In this document: positions 31,140-41,049 of the stretch, in pieces
How positions within the stretch are numbered: position 1 is the stretch's first letter
Layout: each line of letters begins with the position of its first letter
NCBI GenBank assembly: GCA_021773355.1
Contig: JAJFKE010000028.1
Location: 30,754 to 94,753, forward strand
From: Gammaproteobacteria bacterium
GTDB lineage: Bacteria > Pseudomonadota > Gammaproteobacteria > Pseudomonadales > Pseudohongiellaceae
DNA: 64,000 bases
Reading direction: 5' to 3'
The notes under the pieces: generated by a model
Seen by the model: the letters and a program-made list of their open reading frames with translations, nothing else
Databases searched by the model: none
Told to the model about the DNA's origin: nothing
Made by a program: the position numbers and the translations under genes

Positions 31140-32912
31140 TTATGGCAAACGAAACACGTACAAGGTATTCCCACCTGCGCGCTGGCGAATCTCTGGCGTG
31201 TGTCGTCGGTAGTTAACGCCCTCGCCTGCCGCAATGGCAATATACTGCACTCCATCCACGCTATAGCTCACGGGAAAACCACCGGCCGTGGAGTTAAGAA
31301 TTTGCTCCCAAAGAATGTCGCCGCTGTCGGCATCGAAGGCACGAAATCGTCTGGCGTCGTCGCTGACAAAAACCAGTCCACCGCCGGTGGTTAACACGGA
31401 ACCACCGATGCCGGCTCGTTGCCGGTAGGTCCAGCGGGTTTCACCGGTGGCCACATCGATCGAGGTAAATTGTCCTACCTGTCCGGTATCCTCAGGCCCA
31501 AGCTCGGGACTGTTTCTGGCGGATGCGTGGTGTAGGCCTACAGTGGGTGTCACCGGCCTTAGGGCGTAATTCATGCAGGTGTTATTGCTTGGCGTATACA
31601 GAGAGTTAGTCTGTGGACTGTAACCGACAGAGTTCCAGTTAATACCGCCCTGAGCAGTTGGGCACACCAGTTTCTGCTGCCCAATTTCGGTGATATCTAT
31701 CTCAGGATTGGTGATGCCCTTGCGCCCTTCTATGTCCACGCCAACGATTACGTTCTGATAGTTAGTCTCGGTTGCCCACAGGAACTCGCCAGTGGCCGCA
31801 TCCAGTGTCCACACGATGCCGGGCTTGCCGGGAATACCTGTGATGACTTTGCGTCGTTCGCTGGAGGCGATGTTTGGATTCATCCAGGACACAGCATCGG
31901 CATCGGGTGTGACTTCGGTTTCTACTATTAAACGCTCGAAGGGATGGTCCTGATCCCAGTTGCCAGCGGGAATATGTTGGAAGTACCAGGCAATTTCGCC
32001 AGTCTCTGCATCCAGAGCCAAGGTGGAGTTAGTGTACAACACATCGCCGCCCCGGGTACCGCGCTGAATTTCACCCCAGGGAATGGGCACTGCCACACCG
32101 ATAAAAATAAGATTGAGCTCGGAGTCGAAACTGGCTGGCATCCAGGCCGAGCCGCCGCGGCGCCGTTCGTTGGGAACGTCTCCCCAGCTTTCACCGTTGG
32201 GTTCACCAATCTTTGGTACGGTGTTGGTACGCCACAACTCTTCGCCGGTGTCGGCATCGTGGGCAGTAATCCAGCAGCTGGTATTGATGTAGTAACAGCC
32301 GGACATGCCGGTGATAACTTTGCCGTTGAACACCTGTGGACCGCCGGAATAATGTTGGCCCACTGTCCAATCACCGATCTGTCGCTCCCAGGTGACTTCA
32401 CCACTGGTGGCGTTTAACGACACTATGTAAGCATCGCGGGTGGCGATAAGTAATTGATCTTTATACAGGGTGCCATTGCGGTTTGCGCAGGACAGCGGCG
32501 CAGCATGATCGACGGTTGGCCTTCGATATTCCCACAGCGGCGTACCATCGGTGGCGTCCACGGCCTCGATAAAGTCACAGGCCTGGGGCAGAAACATAAT
32601 GCCGTCGTGTACCAGGGGCGTGGTCTCCTGCTTGCCGGGCTCCATGGTCCAGGACCAGGCCAGACGCAGGCTGTCTACGTTATCCTTGTTGATCTGATCC
32701 AGCGGACTAAAGGCCCAATGGTTGGGCGTGCCGCGCCACATCAGCCAATCACCTGCCGGCGGGTTTGCTAACTCTTCCAGAGTAACCGGGGTGTAGTTAT
32801 CCAATAGATCCTGTTGCGCGCTGGCAATGGACATGATTGAGGCGAACGCAATGGCAAAGGTTGCCAAGACAAGTCTGGATAGAGAATGCTGGCGAGCAGA
32901 ACGGATGGGCAT
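31140..32912 (-). CDS. PQQ-dependent dehydrogenase (quinoprotein, eight-bladed propeller)
   Basis: The 590-aa protein has a signal peptide ending in SIASA and the repeated tryptophan-docking motifs of quinoproteins (for example AVDATDGTPLWEYRRP, ALDAETGEIAWYF, AFDADSGDILWEQ). GNWDQD carries the catalytic aspartate region. It oxidises an alcohol or sugar in the periplasm and passes electrons to a cytochrome or quinone. There is no fused cytochrome c domain, and the adjacent-cysteine disulfide of methanol dehydrogenases is absent; instead two cysteines lie near CYYINTSC. No PQQ synthesis genes are in the window. Confidence 0.92.
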   Translation of the reverse strand: MPIRSARQHSLSRLVLATFAIAFASIMSIASAQQDLLDNYTPVTLEELANPPAGDWLMWRGTPNHWAFSPLDQINKDNVDSLRLAWSWTMEPGKQETTPLVHDGIMFLPQACDFIEAVDATDGTPLWEYRRPTVDHAAPLSCANRNGTLYKDQLLIATRDAYIVSLNATSGEVTWERQIGDWTVGQHYSGGPQVFNGKVITGMSGCYYINTSCWITAHDADTGEELWRTNTVPKIGEPNGESWGDVPNERRRGGSAWMPASFDSELNLIFIGVAVPIPWGEIQRGTRGGDVLYTNSTLALDAETGEIAWYFQHIPAGNWDQDHPFERLIVETEVTPDADAVSWMNPNIASSERRKVITGIPGKPGIVWTLDAATGEFLWATETNYQNVIVGVDIEGRKGITNPEIDITEIGQQKLVCPTAQGGINWNSVGYSPQTNSLYTPSNNTCMNYALRPVTPTVGLHHASARNSPELGPEDTGQVGQFTSIDVATGETRWTYRQRAGIGGSVLTTGGGLVFVSDDARRFRAFDADSGDILWEQILNSTAGGFPVSYSVDGVQYIAIAAGEGVNYRRHTPEIRQRAGGNTLYVFRLP

Positions 32913-33137
32913 TTGTTATTCCTCTTATAGTGTGACGCTTGAAGATTGATAACACAGAATCTGCGCCGCAGACTACTTTTTTGCCATAAATAAGCGCATG
33001 AGTTAGAGTTTTTTGGTCGATGATTAGCTAAAGAGTTGTTCTGTCATCTCCTGTTTTCTCATTACTGTGGGATCGACACAACAATGACCATAGCCGAGGA
33101 CGCGCAATTTTCATCACCCTTGCCAGTGCCTGGATAG

Positions 33138-34059
33138 TCAGTTACCGAAAACCTCTTTCAGATTTACAATCAGCTTCTCGCGTATTTCTTCGCCGGCTTT
33201 GTCCAGATTCAATTCTTTCCATCGTACCGCTGGCAAATATTGAGCATCGCTATTATTTAACAAACTCCAAGTAGGGGTTCTTGAATAGAACGAAGCGAGA
33301 AATTTCTTGTGTGCATCGGACATATTCTCCACAACATTGTCTATCAAAGACTGTCGCTCCGCTAATAGCAAATCAAGTAGCGCCTCCTCTTGGGTCATGC
33401 CAAGGAAGTTGTTTTCATACTCCTGAGAAATGTCTTTTAATCTGGGAGCAAGCATTGTATGAGGCGGACTGTCGTGACTTATTAGGTACACGATAATAGC
33501 TTCGCGCAAGTCTTCATTTATGCCTTCATTGCTTAGCAGCAAATGTACGTCAAACAGATCTCTAGGGTGTTGTCGGTCAAGTGCCGCCATGATTTTTCCT
33601 GCATACAAATCGGCAAAAGAAAGAACCTTTATTTCGGCAAAACCGTATTCGTCTTCTACAGGTTCAGATACCCTCATCGTTATCGGGTCGAATACGCATT
33701 CACGCATTACCGGCGAAAGCTCAATTTTAATCTGTGTTCGATCTCGTGTACGGATAACAAGTTTATTGATAGTTTCCTGTGTCTGGGGCGCGGACTCGAT
33801 TATATGAATAGTCGCATCCATTTTCCTTATGCGTCCGCCTATGCGTTTCAGAGCTGCATCGATCTCGGTTAAGGCCTGCGCTCTGTCTGCGGTTGGCAGG
33901 TAAGTGAGGTCGATATCCACCGAGAGTCTTGGCAGATCACGAACAAATAAATTAATGGCGGTTCCACCTTTATAAGGCGAAACATTCTTCCTCTGCTACC
34001 AGCGGCAATGTTCGCATCAACAGCGCGACCTGGCGTTCAAACTTTTCTTCGAACGCCAT
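33138..34059 (-). pseudogene. abiEii: AbiEii-type nucleotidyltransferase toxin, frameshifted near its N-terminus
   Basis: An ATG at 34059, overlapping the AbiEi stop (TAATG), opens a frame (MAFEEKFERQVALLMRTLPL and on to ECFAL) that stops at 33970. One extra T at about 33972 breaks it. Without that base, translation continues as KGGTAINLFVRDLPRLSVDI and joins the 33138-33920 frame. The rejoined protein would have the nucleotidyltransferase GG-x10-DxD core and a full-length AbiEii C-terminal domain. AbiEii stalls growth by modifying tRNA acceptor ends or a similar target. The frameshift may be real decay, phase variation or a sequencing error in the TATAAAGG stretch. Confidence 0.85.
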
Positions 34060-34934
34060 TAGAATTTCTCCGGCACTGTGATCTGATATTTGGAATCCAA
34101 TTTTCCACCTTTAACCAATACCCGCTTACCCTTGCCCAAGCCTATTTTATTTTTCTCGATGTGATGCAACCAACCATGTTGATGACGATCAGCGAAGAAA
34201 AAGAACAGACGCTTTACCTTGATGCTAGTACAGTCTTCCAGCAGAGCTTGCATGCTAGCGGGACGCACATTAACCAAGCTTTCCATGATGACATCCACAC
34301 CATGAAAGCTCTCTGCCTTAGGCAATTCATCTAACAGTTCCAGAATAGCCCGTTCCGGTGTGGACACGGTGAGGGGCCACTTAAATTGGCCCCAGGGCAG
34401 CTGCTGTAAGTGACCCTGCAGTTTCTTTCCCTGTTTGAACTGTAGAAGTTCATCTATTGAATTTACGTTTGTGGATTCTATTGATGTTTCTATTGGACTC
34501 GGCACCAATGCAGGTTTGATAGCCGGTGCTATCTCTGGCAGAAAACGACCACGATTGTGGATGGCGAATTTGGTTTCTAACGTCAAATTGCCAAGCCAAC
34601 CTGGCACTTTCTGCTGCGTATATAGATGTACCTTATTTTGCGACTGAGGCAGGTAGTGTGCATAGCCTTGCTCTTCAAGCGCGGTGCGTCCGCCTACTGA
34701 AACGGGGAAATTGAGCAGACATTGCAAAGAGATCACCACTTGCTCCCAGACCATGTTGCCGCGCGGGCGTCGGAATACGCCATGTGCCGGGCGCTGCAAC
34801 CACCCCGCGTCTACGTATTGCTTACGCAGGGAGCGGGAATAGCCCTGTTGCTCCATCCAGCTCGCATCTATCAATAAACCTTCGGGTAGGCTCTGCTCCA
34901 AATAGTTCAACTTTGATGTGTTTTGTATAGCCAT
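34059..34934 (-). CDS. abiEi: AbiEi-type antitoxin / transcriptional repressor
   Basis: The 291-aa protein has an N-terminal winged-helix domain (DASWMEQQGYSRSLRKQYVDAG, then a GVFRRPRG wing) and the larger C-terminal domain of AbiEi antitoxins (VSVGGRTALEEQGYAHYLP, TVSTPERAILELLDELP). AbiEi represses its operon by binding inverted repeats and neutralises AbiEii. The ATG at 34934 lies inside the proximal inverted repeat; the TTG three codons upstream is less likely. The gene overlaps the toxin start by one base. It is intact while the toxin is broken, the order of loss expected for a toxin-antitoxin pair. Confidence 0.9.
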   Translation of the reverse strand: MAIQNTSKLNYLEQSLPEGLLIDASWMEQQGYSRSLRKQYVDAGWLQRPAHGVFRRPRGNMVWEQVVISLQCLLNFPVSVGGRTALEEQGYAHYLPQSQNKVHLYTQQKVPGWLGNLTLETKFAIHNRGRFLPEIAPAIKPALVPSPIETSIESTNVNSIDELLQFKQGKKLQGHLQQLPWGQFKWPLTVSTPERAILELLDELPKAESFHGVDVIMESLVNVRPASMQALLEDCTSIKVKRLFFFFADRHQHGWLHHIEKNKIGLGKGKRVLVKGGKLDSKYQITVPEKF

Positions 34935-35010
34935 ACTGTACAAAATAGAGATTGTTCAAACTAAATGCAAGTTTATATTTCACATGATTTGTATAGGAGG
35001 GCTATACAAA
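34921..35010 (-). promoter_or_regulatory. Two AbiEi operator inverted repeats
   Basis: TTTTGTATAG...TGTACAAAAT at 34921-34946 overlaps the abiEi start codon. TTTGTATAG...CTATACAAA at 34988-35010 is a closely matching second inverted repeat about 45 bases upstream. Paired inverted repeats are the known binding arrangement of AbiEi antitoxins. Confidence 0.72.
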
Positions 35011-35184
35011 ATAGAAAAATGTCAAACCAAAACACAGAATTAAAATGGAGAAAGAAGCACAGCAAAGCGCAAAACCGACGCCTGGGCTATGGTTCATGCC
35101 GATTCTTCCCAGTTTTTTTAGGGCATGCTACAGTGCCACAACTTCCGAAAAGACCCAAACACCCATACCAAGGAGTCCCAAGCA

Positions 35185-35793
35185 ATGCGAGCACTACCCA
35201 GACTATCGAAATACTTTGGCCTGTTGCTTATGGCGCTAGTCACTTCCCTTGCCACCTCAATCGCCCAAGCAGCAGACAACGACTGGGTAACCCTGATCGA
35301 TGGCGTGGAAGGTATGGAAAACTTCAATGTGATTGGAGATGCTAACTGGTCGGCAGAGTTCGCCGCCATTCAGGCAACCGCCGGAAGCGGCGCCTCTTTC
35401 CTGGTGAGCAAGAACAGTTACAGCGACTTCTCGCTACGGGTTGAGTTCTGGGCCAGTGAGGATTCCAATAGCGGCATCTTTATGCGTTGTCAAGACCCTT
35501 CCACTATCACCGATAGAAACTGCTACGAGGCAAATATCTTCGATCAACGCCCGGATCCCTCCTTCGGCACCGGTGGCATCGTACATATCGCTGCGATAGA
35601 CGAGCCCAGGCCCACGGCCGGCGGCAAGTGGAATGTGTACGTGCTTACCCTGCAGGGTGATCATCTGGTGGTGGAGTTGAATAATAAGAAGACGGTAGAC
35701 GTGCGCGATTCACAATTCGCCAGCGGACCCTTTGCTCTGCAATGGGGCCGTGGCGCTCTGCGTTTTCGCAAAGTAGCGATTAAGGAATTGTAA
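35185..35793 (+). CDS. Exported DUF1080 (3-keto-disaccharide hydrolase type) protein
   Basis: The 202-aa protein has a signal peptide (LLLMALVTSLATSIAQA) and one concanavalin-like DUF1080 domain: WVTLIDGVEGMENF, the SDFSLRVEFWASEDSNSGIF strand pair, then NVYVLTLQGDHLVVELNN. Family members act on glucosides or 3-keto-sugars outside the cytoplasm. The ATG at 35185 follows AAGGAG. The domain is complete. The substrate is not predictable from sequence. Confidence 0.87.
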   Translation: MRALPRLSKYFGLLLMALVTSLATSIAQAADNDWVTLIDGVEGMENFNVIGDANWSAEFAAIQATAGSGASFLVSKNSYSDFSLRVEFWASEDSNSGIFMRCQDPSTITDRNCYEANIFDQRPDPSFGTGGIVHIAAIDEPRPTAGGKWNVYVLTLQGDHLVVELNNKKTVDVRDSQFASGPFALQWGRGALRFRKVAIKEL

Positions 35794-35811
35794 TAGCGAA
35801 CCAGCAACGCC

Positions 35812-35854
35812 AAAAGGGGCACGGGGATTTCTGCTCATTCCCTAGATCCCTTTT
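35812..35854. repeat. REP-like imperfect hairpin after the DUF1080 gene
   Basis: AAAAGGGG at 35812 and CCCTTTT near 35848-35854 pair around an inner GGGGAT/ATCCC. It ends in TTTTG, so it could terminate the DUF1080 gene. The inner sequence resembles termini of RAYT-type repeats but not those of the two copies here. Confidence 0.45.
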
Positions 35855-36180
35855 GTTTAACTCTTTGTTTGTCCTTTTCTTTATCCGTCTGCCTGCGTAT
35901 CCATCCTCTTGCCGTCTTGGCACTGTTGCCAGCTTTCTTCGCCCCTTTAATACTCCTGGTACTCCACTTTGCTCTCGCCGGGATTGTATTCTCAATGTTC
36001 TCGGGAGTAGACTGGACACAAGATAGGTTTTTTTCTTAATGTACTCTCTCAATGCATTCTACAGCTATGGGGTTTTTGAGATCGAATCTTCCATTTAGTA
36101 TTTGCTTTCGAGTATCAATGCCTAAAGCGGTTTGATAGAAAGCATAAGTGGACGACCATACTGCAGACCTTGAGTAATTG
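35855..36180. other. Noncoding stretch with a possible decayed minus-strand reading frame
   Basis: On the minus strand a frame rich in Lys and Arg (TRSIKGAKKAGNSAKTARGW) ends at a TGA near 35834, with no usable start upstream. It looks like the tail of a decayed gene, possibly a transposase, but I cannot identify it. Nothing else is visible. Confidence 0.3.
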
Positions 36181-36194
36181 GAGGCGGTATCGAT

Positions 36195-37007
36195 ATGGTT
36201 GAACTGACTCAGCAAAATGAAGAAACAGCTTTCGAAGACATCTGTCTTCATTCAAGCCAGATACGAATTCGCAAGATTACGCTGCAAGATCTCTGGCAGT
36301 CCCTGCGCGAAGGTTATGATGACTACGGCGCCAAACCCAGTTCTATCCCCTTACTGATTCTGTTCTATTCTCTTTTCGCACTTATACTCACGCTGTTCGC
36401 GTTCGGCCAGGATTTGCGCTACCTGGCCTTTCCTGTGGTGGCCGGATTCACTTTGTTTGGGCCCATTGCAGCCATTGCATTTTTTGAGATGAGCCGGCGC
36501 CGCGAACGCGGGCAGGAACTGCGCTGGCGATTAACATTCCGCTTTATTCACAGCTACTCATTTGCTCCCATTCTGGCCTTGTCGATCATGATGACCCTGC
36601 TGTATGTGGCCTGGCTGTATATGGCAGAGCTTATCTATTTCAGTCTGTTCGAAGCCACTCCTCCGGTGTCGATGTCTGATTTCATCGATCAGCTATTTAG
36701 CACGCGTCATGGTGGCGCACTGATCGCCTATGGCAATTTCGTAGGCTTCCTGTTTGCGTTCGCTGCCCTGGCATTGTCGGTAGTTGCCTTTCCCCTGACT
36801 CTGGACAAACCTGTCACCTCCCTCACTGCCGTTACGGTGTCGGTTCGGGCATTCATGACTAATACTTTTGTGCTTGCGGTGTGGGGACTTGTTGTAGTGG
36901 TGCTTATGACTTTGGGTGCGGCGGTGTTCTTGATTGGACTTGCGGTAGTACTACCAATATTGGGTCATGCGACCTGGCACTTGTACAGGAAAATTATTGA
37001 GCCCTGA
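36195..37007 (+). CDS. DUF2189-family inner-membrane protein
   Basis: The 270-aa protein has a cytoplasmic N-terminus (RIRKITLQDLWQSLREGYDDY) followed by six or so transmembrane helices, with the SIPLLILFYSLFALIL and GFTLFGPIAAIAFFEMSRRRERG landmarks of the DUF2189 family. Such genes often lie near cytochrome-oxidase or respiratory loci; the role is unknown. GGAGG precedes the ATG. It ends in a shared bidirectional terminator. Confidence 0.85.
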   Translation: MVELTQQNEETAFEDICLHSSQIRIRKITLQDLWQSLREGYDDYGAKPSSIPLLILFYSLFALILTLFAFGQDLRYLAFPVVAGFTLFGPIAAIAFFEMSRRRERGQELRWRLTFRFIHSYSFAPILALSIMMTLLYVAWLYMAELIYFSLFEATPPVSMSDFIDQLFSTRHGGALIAYGNFVGFLFAFAALALSVVAFPLTLDKPVTSLTAVTVSVRAFMTNTFVLAVWGLVVVVLMTLGAAVFLIGLAVVLPILGHATWHLYRKIIEP

Positions 37008-37018
37008 GATAACAAAAT

Positions 37019-37063
37019 AAAGGGTGACAAAGAGATTACTATTCAATCCCTGTGTCACCCTTT
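37019..37063. terminator. Bidirectional terminator between convergent genes
   Basis: AAAGGGTGACA (37019-37029) pairs perfectly with TGTCACCCTTT (37053-37063), with A and T tracts on the outer sides. It separates the DUF2189 gene from the convergent SRPBCC gene. Confidence 0.82.
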
Positions 37064-37074
37064 AGAAACTCTAA

Positions 37075-37569
37075 TTACTTCTCGGTCATTTCCTTCATGC
37101 TTGCCAACGCGCCTTCAAACATAGTTCGTCGTCTGGCGATGTTTTCATCTTTAGCAGCCTGGTTTTCCAAATTGGAAACATCCAACATCAGTGTATACAG
37201 CAACTTGGAGCTGTTGGCACCTGTTGGTCTTGCTTCCAAAAAGCCGTGGTAGTGATCATAAAACCCTTCTTCCGGCGCCGGCTGTGTATAGCCATAGGAT
37301 AGCTCGGTCTCTGCAACCAGAATTTCCAGAATCCTGCCGCCTAGTAGTGAGCGCACTGTGCCAAGGCTGCCGTCGCCATAGGTGATCTCACAGTCCAGGC
37401 CCATCCATTCGCTGATGCCGCAGTAGTCTCCTACTTTTGCCCACACTTCGGCGGCAGGCTTGGCGACGTCTATTTCCATTTCGATGGCAACGTACTCCGG
37501 TTGGGCAAAAGTGGCCGTAGAGAGCAGTAGGCTAGGTATTGCTAAAAGCGTGAGAATTAGGCGCTTCAT
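37075..37569 (-). CDS. Exported SRPBCC/polyketide-cyclase-fold protein
   Basis: The 164-aa protein has a signal peptide (MKRLILTLLAIPSLLLSTATFA) and a START-like SRPBCC domain, recognised from IEMEIDVAKPAAEVWAKVGDYCGISEWM and the closing long helix. This fold binds a small hydrophobic ligand in a deep cavity. I chose the ATG at 37569 because it begins the signal peptide and follows AAGGAA; the longer frame adds 31 residues without support. Confidence 0.85.
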   Translation of the reverse strand: MKRLILTLLAIPSLLLSTATFAQPEYVAIEMEIDVAKPAAEVWAKVGDYCGISEWMGLDCEITYGDGSLGTVRSLLGGRILEILVAETELSYGYTQPAPEEGFYDHYHGFLEARPTGANSSKLLYTLMLDVSNLENQAAKDENIARRRTMFEGALASMKEMTEK

Positions 37570-37683
37570 TTGATATTCCTTGTTTGATTGAATTTTGTAG
37601 AGGGCACAGAATAAATAGAGTGGAGGCAAAAAACCAGTAGTTAATTCGATCCCTAACTGCATTGTCGTCTGCGCGCAACTGTT

Positions 37684-39639
37684 CTAACTAGCAGAACGAG
37701 GCTTGGACAAACTCTGCGCACACTGTTCCAGTGCATTCTCTACATTGCGTATGGCCTGCTCATCATCGTTGCAGAATCGCTGCCTATTGTATTGCTGCAA
37801 GAACTGCTGAACTGCCTGTGCCCATGATTCTGGCCAGCTATCCGGTAGGTTCTCAGCATAGCTGCTTGCCGTCCAGGACGCGTTCGCCGGTAATTTTGTG
37901 ACGTTTAAAAACCGTTGCCAGAGTTTTTGCCAGCGGCGAGCACTGCTGTCCAGCTCACGACGTTGCACGCGGATGCGTCTGTATTCCCGCACAAACAAGA
38001 AGGCGAGTATCAGCAGACCGGCGTAACGCACCAGATCGGCGGCCAACTCGTCGGCAAGAATTCGATCGAGCAGTATTTGCCATTGACCGGCGAGGTAGTG
38101 GTACCAGGTACTGAGCTCAAAGGATTGGTAATTATTGAAGAAGGCGCCAATGCTGGGGGGCGTGGGATCTATAGTATGCCAATAGCCGCTCTGGTCCTGC
38201 CACTCTACCCAGCTGTGAGCATCGCGTTCACGCACCAGCCACAGCCGCGAGGAAATATTTTCGTTAATGAGATAACCGCTAACCAGACGGCTTGGTATGC
38301 CGTTTGCTCGTAGGGCCAGGGTAGTTGCCGTGGCATACCAGAAACAATAGCCTGCTTTCTCGTTCAGAAAAAAATCATGCAGCGGTTGGTCGGGGTCGAA
38401 GTTGGTCTGCAGCGAATACTCTCTGCGCAGGAAATGTCGTAACACATTATCTACGGTCTGTTGTTGCCCGTCTGCGACAAAGCTCTGGCTTTTTTCTTGC
38501 AGCGCCTGATCCCAGAACACAGGTAGCTGCAGGTTTTCTTCGTTGATAGTTTGCGGTGTGGGCGCTCCGCCCACTTCGATCTGCCAACGTCTGGCAGCAC
38601 CTTGATCATAAGCGGGATTCCACACATCGGCGACGTTCTTGGTTAGTGCGGTAAACTTACCGCTGACGTAACTGGTACCGGGGTTCAGGAAAATATAATT
38701 ATCCCGGTTGAGACTATGAACAGTCAGGCTCTGACTTTCTCCTGCGCCTTCTCTTGCATGGTGATTACTAATCTCATAGCGCCAATCGCCCGTGGCCAAA
38801 CTCTCGGCATCCACGGTACTCAGAAACTCACGCTCTAACTCGGAGGGCTGCCAGGCTAGTTCTTCGTCTAATCGCACCAAACGATTACCCGCCAAATACC
38901 GGCTTGGTAAAGTGGGTGCATCCAGGCGCAGAACCGAGCGTGTCGAAGGGCGCAGAAACACCGAAGCGTCTAGCCGCTGATTCGGTGAGAAGCCGGTGCT
39001 AGTGTAGTTGCTACGACCATCGGGTATCAGACTTGCCATGGCAGCAAGTACCGGCCCCTGAGTATTGCGTAAAAGCATAACCATCAGAGGTACGATGAGA
39101 AACACTGGTAGCCACAGTAACGCACGCAGCAACCACCTGCCAGCGCAGCGATCTGCTAACAGCGTTAGGCTGGCCAGAAACAAACCCAGAATCGTGAGTG
39201 AGGCGACCGGTGTACCCAGCACCATAACAACCGTCTCTTGGGAAGGCGACATGAGTAATAATAACAGCAGGCCCATGACTAATATGGTCTGTGAATCAGG
39301 GTCGATTGCTGCCTGTGAATTACTCTCTGCTCGGGAAGCGAAGCGCCACAGCAGATACAGCAACATAGATAGCACAAGTCCTGCCAATAAACTCGATGAC
39401 GCCACCCAGGAGTCTTCCACGGCAAAGTCTTCTAACAACTGACTACCCACCAAGCCACCGGCGGCGAATAGCACCGTAACCAGGCCCCAGGTGGGACGCT
39501 CAACGGTTGCCAGCTTCAGCCCAGCCAATGCGCTGAGCCCGGCCCCAATAAAGGTAACCCAGGGAAACTCCATAGAGAGACCCAGATGCAATGCGAGCAC
39601 GGCGAGAAACAGGGACAGGAACAGGCTACTCATAGTCAT
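37684..39639 (-). CDS. TgpA-like transglutaminase membrane protein (DUF3488-transglutaminase)
   Basis: The 651-aa protein has about five to six N-terminal membrane helices, a periplasmic transglutaminase core and a late membrane helix before a cytoplasmic tail. The triad is visible as the Cys in AGYCFWYATATTLALRANGIPSR, the His in RDAHSWVEW and the Asp in WHTIDPTPP. The ATG at 39639 overlaps the DUF58 stop (ATGA), which fixes the start; the longer frame inside the DUF58 gene is artefactual. It is the last gene of the MoxR-DUF58-TgpA operon, a conserved set whose substrate is unknown. Confidence 0.9.
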   Translation of the reverse strand: MTMSSLFLSLFLAVLALHLGLSMEFPWVTFIGAGLSALAGLKLATVERPTWGLVTVLFAAGGLVGSQLLEDFAVEDSWVASSSLLAGLVLSMLLYLLWRFASRAESNSQAAIDPDSQTILVMGLLLLLLMSPSQETVVMVLGTPVASLTILGLFLASLTLLADRCAGRWLLRALLWLPVFLIVPLMVMLLRNTQGPVLAAMASLIPDGRSNYTSTGFSPNQRLDASVFLRPSTRSVLRLDAPTLPSRYLAGNRLVRLDEELAWQPSELEREFLSTVDAESLATGDWRYEISNHHAREGAGESQSLTVHSLNRDNYIFLNPGTSYVSGKFTALTKNVADVWNPAYDQGAARRWQIEVGGAPTPQTINEENLQLPVFWDQALQEKSQSFVADGQQQTVDNVLRHFLRREYSLQTNFDPDQPLHDFFLNEKAGYCFWYATATTLALRANGIPSRLVSGYLINENISSRLWLVRERDAHSWVEWQDQSGYWHTIDPTPPSIGAFFNNYQSFELSTWYHYLAGQWQILLDRILADELAADLVRYAGLLILAFLFVREYRRIRVQRRELDSSARRWQKLWQRFLNVTKLPANASWTASSYAENLPDSWPESWAQAVQQFLQQYNRQRFCNDDEQAIRNVENALEQCAQSLSKPRSAS

Positions 39640-40958
39640 GGCCGTGGCACCTCCACATAGTAACTGCCCGTGGGGAGTGTGCCTACATCGGCAGCGGATT
39701 CTGCGATTAGGAACACCAATACCAACACACCTGCCTGTTGCAACTTCTCGACCAGGGTTTGTGCCGCATTGTCCCATCGGCCTATGACCAGGATATACAG
39801 GCCATCCTCCGCCAACACAGTATCGGGTAGAGAAACGCCACCCAATCTCTGCGGCAGACAACTGGCAATGTGCTGATAGAACTGGAACAGGTTTTCCAAC
39901 TTATGCCACTGTGTGCCGGTAGCAAGAGCCGACAGGGTGAAGCCTTCGTTCTGAGCCGACAGGCCAATCTCCACCGCTAGCGCCAGACGCTCATCAAGCG
40001 GCTGTTCGCTATCAGGCCGTCGCTGCCAGAGCTTGAAGTCGACCACCGTGAGATCCACTATCAGATGGACCTTATCGCGACGAATCTCGTCGGCACCTTC
40101 GAATATCTTGCTCATGGGTTCGCCACGGCGACTACTGGCACGGTGGTCCAGACGCCTGAGAGAGTCGCCAGTTTGATAGGGCCGCGAATAGGCGTACTCC
40201 ATTGCTGGGCCTTCGCGAGCATTATCATTACCCAGACTCATGCGCTTACTGGCTTGCTCGGCCACATGCCGTAGCGAAGGCACGGTGGCCTTGAGCGTTG
40301 GCGGCAAGATATACACCTTCGCCGTCGCTTCAAGCTTGCTGGTATAGCGGGTAAGGAAAAACGGGAAGTAGCTGTGAACCGCAACGCCAGACAAATTCAT
40401 AACACCCCTGCTACGCGGCTCCAGGGAAACTGTGAGCACAGTCTCCTGTCCCGGCGCCAATGTAGTGCGATATTCTCGCTGCCACTCATGCGGCCACTTG
40501 CCCTGTGGCACAAGCAGCTCTCTTACGGCGAAATTATTAAGCGCAAGAGAGCCTTCGTTCCTAACTCGAATTTGTGAGTGCAGTTGTTCACCGGCAACGG
40601 CGGTTTCCGCAGACTGTCGTTGCACACTGACACGGGGTTTATAGAAATAGCCCAATAGCGCGCTCCATGCCAACATGGAAAAACCCAGGGCCGAAGTAAT
40701 TAGCAGGAAGCTGCTACCGACTCGGTAACTCTGCAGAAAGATAATCAGCGAACAGAAAAAAATAATTTTGCCGCTACGGGTTAAGCCTTCGTAGAAGACG
40801 CGTCTGATAAATTTTCTTAGCGGATTGCTGGCCAGCTCATAGCGACTGGACCAACGGGAATACAGGCGCAGATTGGAGAACCATCGCAGCATGCGCCACC
40901 AATGAATTGCTATGAATTCATCTGCGACACGTACTGGGCGATCGGCTAGTTCGTTCAT
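39636..40958 (-). CDS. DUF58 domain protein
   Basis: The 440-aa protein has two N-terminal membrane helices (IIFFCSLIIFLQSY, FLLITSALGFSMLAWSALLGYF) and the DUF58 signature EYAYSRPYQTGDSLRRLDHRASSR, followed by a vWA-like domain (VHLIVDLTVVD). DUF58 proteins accompany MoxR ATPases and are thought to work with them as metal-dependent adaptors in folding or assembly. It overlaps the transglutaminase gene by four bases and lies 91 bases after the MoxR gene. Confidence 0.9.
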   Translation of the reverse strand: MNELADRPVRVADEFIAIHWWRMLRWFSNLRLYSRWSSRYELASNPLRKFIRRVFYEGLTRSGKIIFFCSLIIFLQSYRVGSSFLLITSALGFSMLAWSALLGYFYKPRVSVQRQSAETAVAGEQLHSQIRVRNEGSLALNNFAVRELLVPQGKWPHEWQREYRTTLAPGQETVLTVSLEPRSRGVMNLSGVAVHSYFPFFLTRYTSKLEATAKVYILPPTLKATVPSLRHVAEQASKRMSLGNDNAREGPAMEYAYSRPYQTGDSLRRLDHRASSRRGEPMSKIFEGADEIRRDKVHLIVDLTVVDFKLWQRRPDSEQPLDERLALAVEIGLSAQNEGFTLSALATGTQWHKLENLFQFYQHIASCLPQRLGGVSLPDTVLAEDGLYILVIGRWDNAAQTLVEKLQQAGVLVLVFLIAESAADVGTLPTGSYYVEVPRP

Positions 40959-41049
40959 GGAGTATTTGAAGCATTACCTGATAGGTGAATGGTGTGGTTC
41001 CTCGACATTAAATCAATCAGCAATCTCCCTGGAGAAGCAGCACAATGTC

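Noticed and set aside
31928..32417. Reading frames of about 157 aa on both strands within the PQQ dehydrogenase
   Set aside because: They are codon-bias shadows of the quinoprotein gene.
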